Shown here: positions 4,933 through 5,302 of the stretch, in pieces
How the letters are laid out: the number at the start of each line of letters is the position of its first letter
Position numbering within the stretch: position 1 is the stretch's first letter
Assembly (NCBI GenBank): GCA_031261365.1
Contig: JAISJY010000040.1
Location: forward strand, 1-5,302
DNA from: Caryophanales bacterium
Lineage (GTDB): Bacteria; Bacillota_I; Bacilli_A; RFN20; JAISJY01
Length of the DNA stretch: 5,302 nt
Direction of reading: 5' to 3'
The notes under the pieces: model-generated
The model's input: the letters and a program-made list of their open reading frames with translations, nothing else
Told to the model about the DNA's origin: nothing
Databases searched by the model: none
Program-made: the position numbers and the translations under genes

Positions 4933-5302
4933 ATTCTTTCATTTCCTTTACTTTTTCGTACATCCATGTCCGCGTGTTTTTAATCTCTGCAATTACTTTG
5001 TCAATTTCTTGATCGATAAGATTTCTCTTTATTTTTAATATAGTATTTTGATTAACATTATTCCTTCCTAAAGATTTCAGAGCTAAATATACCATTCCTG
5101 TAGTAAAAGAAAGATTTTCGGTAATCTTATTAGAAATGTGCTTAAATTCAACAACAAAATTATTAATTTTATATTTTTTATATGGACCGCTACTAAAATA
5201 TTCATAACAAGCAGGTATTTGAGTAGATAGACCAAATCTATTAAGGGCAATTTCTTCGTTTGGTAAGATTTTCCAACCATTAATTTTAGATATTTTGTTA
5301 AC
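4925..5302 (-). CDS. DUF6088/AbiEi-like type IV antitoxin, C-terminal 125 residues (5' end outside window)
   Basis: The minus-strand frame is open from the window edge to TAA at 4925-4927. The visible part contains the core block of DUF6088/AbiEi-type antitoxins: NGWKILPNEEIALNRFGLSTQIPA-like sequence over residues 8-31, then YEYFSSGPY (33-41), an EFKHISNK segment, and LALKSLG, where related proteins have xQALKALG. The C-terminal 35 residues are helical. The N-terminal winged-helix part, which in the family binds DNA and represses its own operon, lies beyond the window. The usual partner is an AbiEii nucleotidyltransferase toxin encoded immediately downstream, with overlapping start and stop. 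Here the overlap (ATGATTAA) exists but no toxin follows. The antitoxin is therefore probably orphaned. Family assignment rests on recalled motif patterns. Confidence 0.75.
   Translation of the reverse strand, partial: VNKISKINGWKILPNEEIALNRFGLSTQIPACYEYFSSGPYKKYKINNFVVEFKHISNKITENLSFTTGMVYLALKSLGRNNVNQNTILKIKRNLIDQEIDKVIAEIKNTRTWMYEKVKEMKEYD

Noticed and set aside
5083..5280. Minus-strand open frame of 65 codons near the right edge
   Set aside because: It is a shifted frame over the antitoxin core block, which is recognisable in the frame ending at 4925.
4671..5302. Insertion sequence or phage remnant as the source of the debris
   Set aside because: No transposase or integrase motif, terminal inverted repeat or target duplication could be found.

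Overview
This is a strongly AT-rich window from a low-GC Gram-positive-type bacterium (Bacillota or an Acholeplasma-like mollicute). The type II peptide deformylase, the YtrB-like ABC ATPase and the YwaF-like membrane protein all fit that group. TGG encodes tryptophan and TGA is used as a stop at gene ends, so the Mycoplasma/Spiroplasma code (UGA = Trp) is unlikely. The genus cannot be fixed from the sequence alone.

Layout. Bases 1-266 (+) are the C-terminal part of peptide deformylase. Everything else is on the minus strand and is read from right to left. Operon A (2609 down to 258) holds three overlapping genes: a YwaF/TMEM164-like polytopic membrane protein, an ABC ATPase, and a six-helix ABC-2-type permease. 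The permease ends tail-to-tail with deformylase, and the two genes overlap by 9 bp. Operon B (4670 down to 2743) also holds three tightly packed genes: an unrecognised three-helix membrane protein, a small two-helix membrane protein whose reading frame is broken by one base, and a DUF2310 protein with two predicted zinc sites. From 5302 down to 4925 is the C-terminal part of a DUF6088/AbiEi-like antitoxin. It is followed by about 250 bp of gene debris, including a short start overlapping the antitoxin stop and a fragment resembling the C-terminus of a nucleoside phosphorylase.

Interpretation. Bases 1-2609 look like ordinary chromosome: a housekeeping gene plus a small-molecule or peptide export system of unknown substrate. 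Bases 2743-5302 look like accessory DNA: an antitoxin with no intact toxin beside it, gene remnants, and a compact cassette of two membrane proteins and a zinc-ribbon protein of unknown role. Two features recur. First, a TATAAT box lies only 7-13 bases from the start codon of the first gene of each operon, which suggests leaderless or nearly leaderless messages. Second, both broken reading frames resume in the -1 frame right after an in-phase slippery heptamer (T TTA AAG and A AAA AAG). This could be programmed frameshifting, but single-base loss in A/T runs or sequencing error is the simpler explanation.
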